Below, in pieces: positions 62,645-64,000 of a stretch of 64,000 nt of DNA. Under the pieces are notes generated by a model. That model ran no database searches and was not told where the DNA came from. It saw nothing but the letters and a program-made list of their open reading frames with translations. The stretch covers positions 18,819-82,818 of the forward strand of contig NZ_LDIG01000080.1 of the NCBI RefSeq assembly GCF_015845845.1, read 5' to 3'. Made by a program: the position numbers and the translations under genes. Positions within the stretch are counted from its first letter, which is position 1; each line of letters starts with the position of its first letter. This stretch comes from Paenibacillus dendritiformis (GTDB taxonomy: Bacteria; Bacillota; Bacilli; Paenibacillales; Paenibacillaceae).

Positions 62645-64000
62645 GGTCTGTCAAGAGTTTTGTGTAAACGCATTGATGATGAAGCCCCCTCGGGGGCGGT
62701 TCGCCCCTTAGCTTAAATGTTGTCCGACCCGATCCGGGAAGAAGATGGAGAGCTGGAGGAGGATTTGTCCCCAGTTCTGCACGCGCCCCGTCCATTTGCG
62801 AGTCACATCCATCGTCGCCAGGTACAGCATCTTCAGCAACGCCTCGTCCGTCGGGAAGATGCTCTTGCCCTTGGTCACTTTGCGAAGTTGGCGATGGTAG
62901 CTCTCGATGATGTTTGTGGTATAAATCAACTTACGGATCTCTGGCGGAAACTTGAAGAAGGTCGCGAGCTCATCCCAATTGTTGCGCCAGGAACGGATAA
63001 TGAGCGGGTACTTCGTTCCCCAGACTTCTTCAAAGCGATCCAATTCCACAAGAGCGGCTTCTTCCGTGCTCGCCTTGTAGATCGGCTTCAGATCGGCAGT
63101 GACCTTCTTTAGGTCCTTGTAGGACACATAGCGCGTTGAATTGCGAATCTGATGAATGATGCATTTCTGAATCTCCGTCTGTGGATAGCATGCGGTGATG
63201 GCCTGCGAGAAGCCGGTCAGGTTGTCCACACACGTAATGAGAATGTCCTGTACGCCGCGATTCTTCAACTCATTCAGCACGCTCAGCCAGAACTTTGCAG
63301 ATTCATTCTCGCCGATCCAGATGCCCAGAACATCCTTGTTGCCATCCAAATCGATGCCGATGACCATGTAAGCCGCCTTATTGACGATGGCGCCATCTTG
63401 CTTCACTTTAAAGTGAATGGCGTCCAAAAATACAACGGCATACACGCTTTGCAGCGGCCGGTTTTGCCATTCTTTGACCAGGGGCATGATCTTGTTGGTG
63501 ACATTGGAGATAAGCGTAGGGGACACCTCAATGCCGTATAGCTGCTGGAGATGATCCTGAATCTCCCGTGTGCTTACGCCCTTGGCATAGAGCGCAATGA
63601 TCTGATCCTCAATGCCGGTCACGTTCGACTGATACTTTTTCACCACCAGTGGCTCGAACTCACCTTGCCGGTCGCGGGGCACCGAAATCTCTTGCTCCCC
63701 ATACTCACTGGTGATCTTCTTGCGGCTCTTGCCATTGCGTGAATTGGAGGTGGTCTTCTCCGCTTTCTCATGCTTCTCATAGCCCAGATGCGTGTCCATC
63801 TCGGCCTCCAGCATTTCCTGAATCGTCTCGGCGAACAGATCCTTCAAGGCGTTTTGCGCATCTTTCGCGGTCATGAGCTTGTTCTCTTTAATAAACGCTC
63901 GTAGTTGCTCTTTCGTCCATAGTCCCATGTGTTCTCCCAACCTTTCTATTAGTTCCATTTTAATAGGTTTTGGAGTTTACACAAACTATTTTACAGACTC
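62645..64000 (-). mobile_element. IS256-family insertion sequence
   Basis: Imperfect terminal inverted repeats: left GGTCTGTCAAGAGTTTTG then TGTAAAC from 62645; right, on the minus strand from 64000, GAGTCTGTAAAATAGTTTG then TGTAAAC. The transposase fills the interior. The right end coincides with the window edge, so the target duplication cannot be seen. Confidence 0.85.
62708..63928 (-). CDS. IS256-family transposase
   Basis: 406-aa mutator-type transposase. DDE residues can be placed in VVFLDAIHFKVK, ITCVDNLTGFSQ and TTNIIESYHRQLRKVTKGK. Start MGLWTKEQLRAFIKENKL at 63928 with GGGAG upstream; an in-frame ATG at 63958 is possible. The frame is intact, so the element may be active. Confidence 0.95.
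   Translation of the reverse strand: MGLWTKEQLRAFIKENKLMTAKDAQNALKDLFAETIQEMLEAEMDTHLGYEKHEKAEKTTSNSRNGKSRKKITSEYGEQEISVPRDRQGEFEPLVVKKYQSNVTGIEDQIIALYAKGVSTREIQDHLQQLYGIEVSPTLISNVTNKIMPLVKEWQNRPLQSVYAVVFLDAIHFKVKQDGAIVNKAAYMVIGIDLDGNKDVLGIWIGENESAKFWLSVLNELKNRGVQDILITCVDNLTGFSQAITACYPQTEIQKCIIHQIRNSTRYVSYKDLKKVTADLKPIYKASTEEAALVELDRFEEVWGTKYPLIIRSWRNNWDELATFFKFPPEIRKLIYTTNIIESYHRQLRKVTKGKSIFPTDEALLKMLYLATMDVTRKWTGRVQNWGQILLQLSIFFPDRVGQHLS

Overview
The window looks like a chromosomal segment of a spore-forming, potentially competent Firmicute, most likely Paenibacillus. This rests on gene order (yqeG-yqeH-aroE-yhbY-nadD-yqeK-rsfS, then leuS, comER/comEA-EB-EC, holA, rpsT, gpr), on spoVAC-AD-AE, sigK and gpr, and on Firmicute-type T-box and ribosome-binding sites. 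No 16S or database comparison was possible.

Layout. 24-10538: a polyol catabolic operon with two ABC permeases, two ABC ATPases, an erythritol/threitol-type dehydrogenase, an RpiB-type isomerase, DhaK and DhaL kinase subunits, class II fructose bisphosphatase and transketolase, closed by a terminator. 10630-13054: pxpBCA (5-oxoprolinase). 13268-30650: a type I-C CRISPR-Cas island with three arrays (about 39, 7 and 18 repeats, including decayed ones), the operon cas3-cas5-cas8-cas7-cas4-cas1-cas2, two PH-domain membrane protein genes, a WYL regulator, and a broken zeta toxin with its small upstream partner. 30962-37699: sigK, small accessory genes, a multiply frameshifted gene, and spoVAC-AD-AE. 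37919-42382: MoxR/DUF58/transglutaminase trio. 42527-61945: conserved housekeeping, competence and sporulation genes, with an inserted ECF sigma/anti-sigma pair. 61946-64000: a 42-bp tandem repeat tract and an IS256-family element, where spoIIP would be expected.

Main discovery. The 255-bp gap between cas3 and cas5 contains, on the minus strand, what reads as a minimal CRISPR unit. It has an extended -10 promoter (TGCTATAAT), one degenerate repeat that keeps a hairpin and an 11-nt 5' handle, an 18-nt guide, and a terminator hairpin. The guide matches a site 113 nt away on the plus strand at 17 of 18 positions. The one mismatch is at position 6, which type I effectors do not read, and the site has a TTC PAM directly 5' of it. 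That site covers a TATAAT box upstream of cas5. This is the signature of a crRNA-like guard RNA of the CreR (cas autorepression) or CreA (toxin-antitoxin) kind. A strong ribosome-binding site with a three-codon ORF lies between the target and cas5, so both readings stay open.

A second regulatory layer is suggested by a shared dyad (TGACA-N6-TGTCA within a conserved 22-bp block) upstream of both the PH-domain operon and cas3, with a WYL regulator encoded between them. The three CRISPR leaders share exactly the same geometry: 189 nt from an outer inverted repeat to the first repeat.
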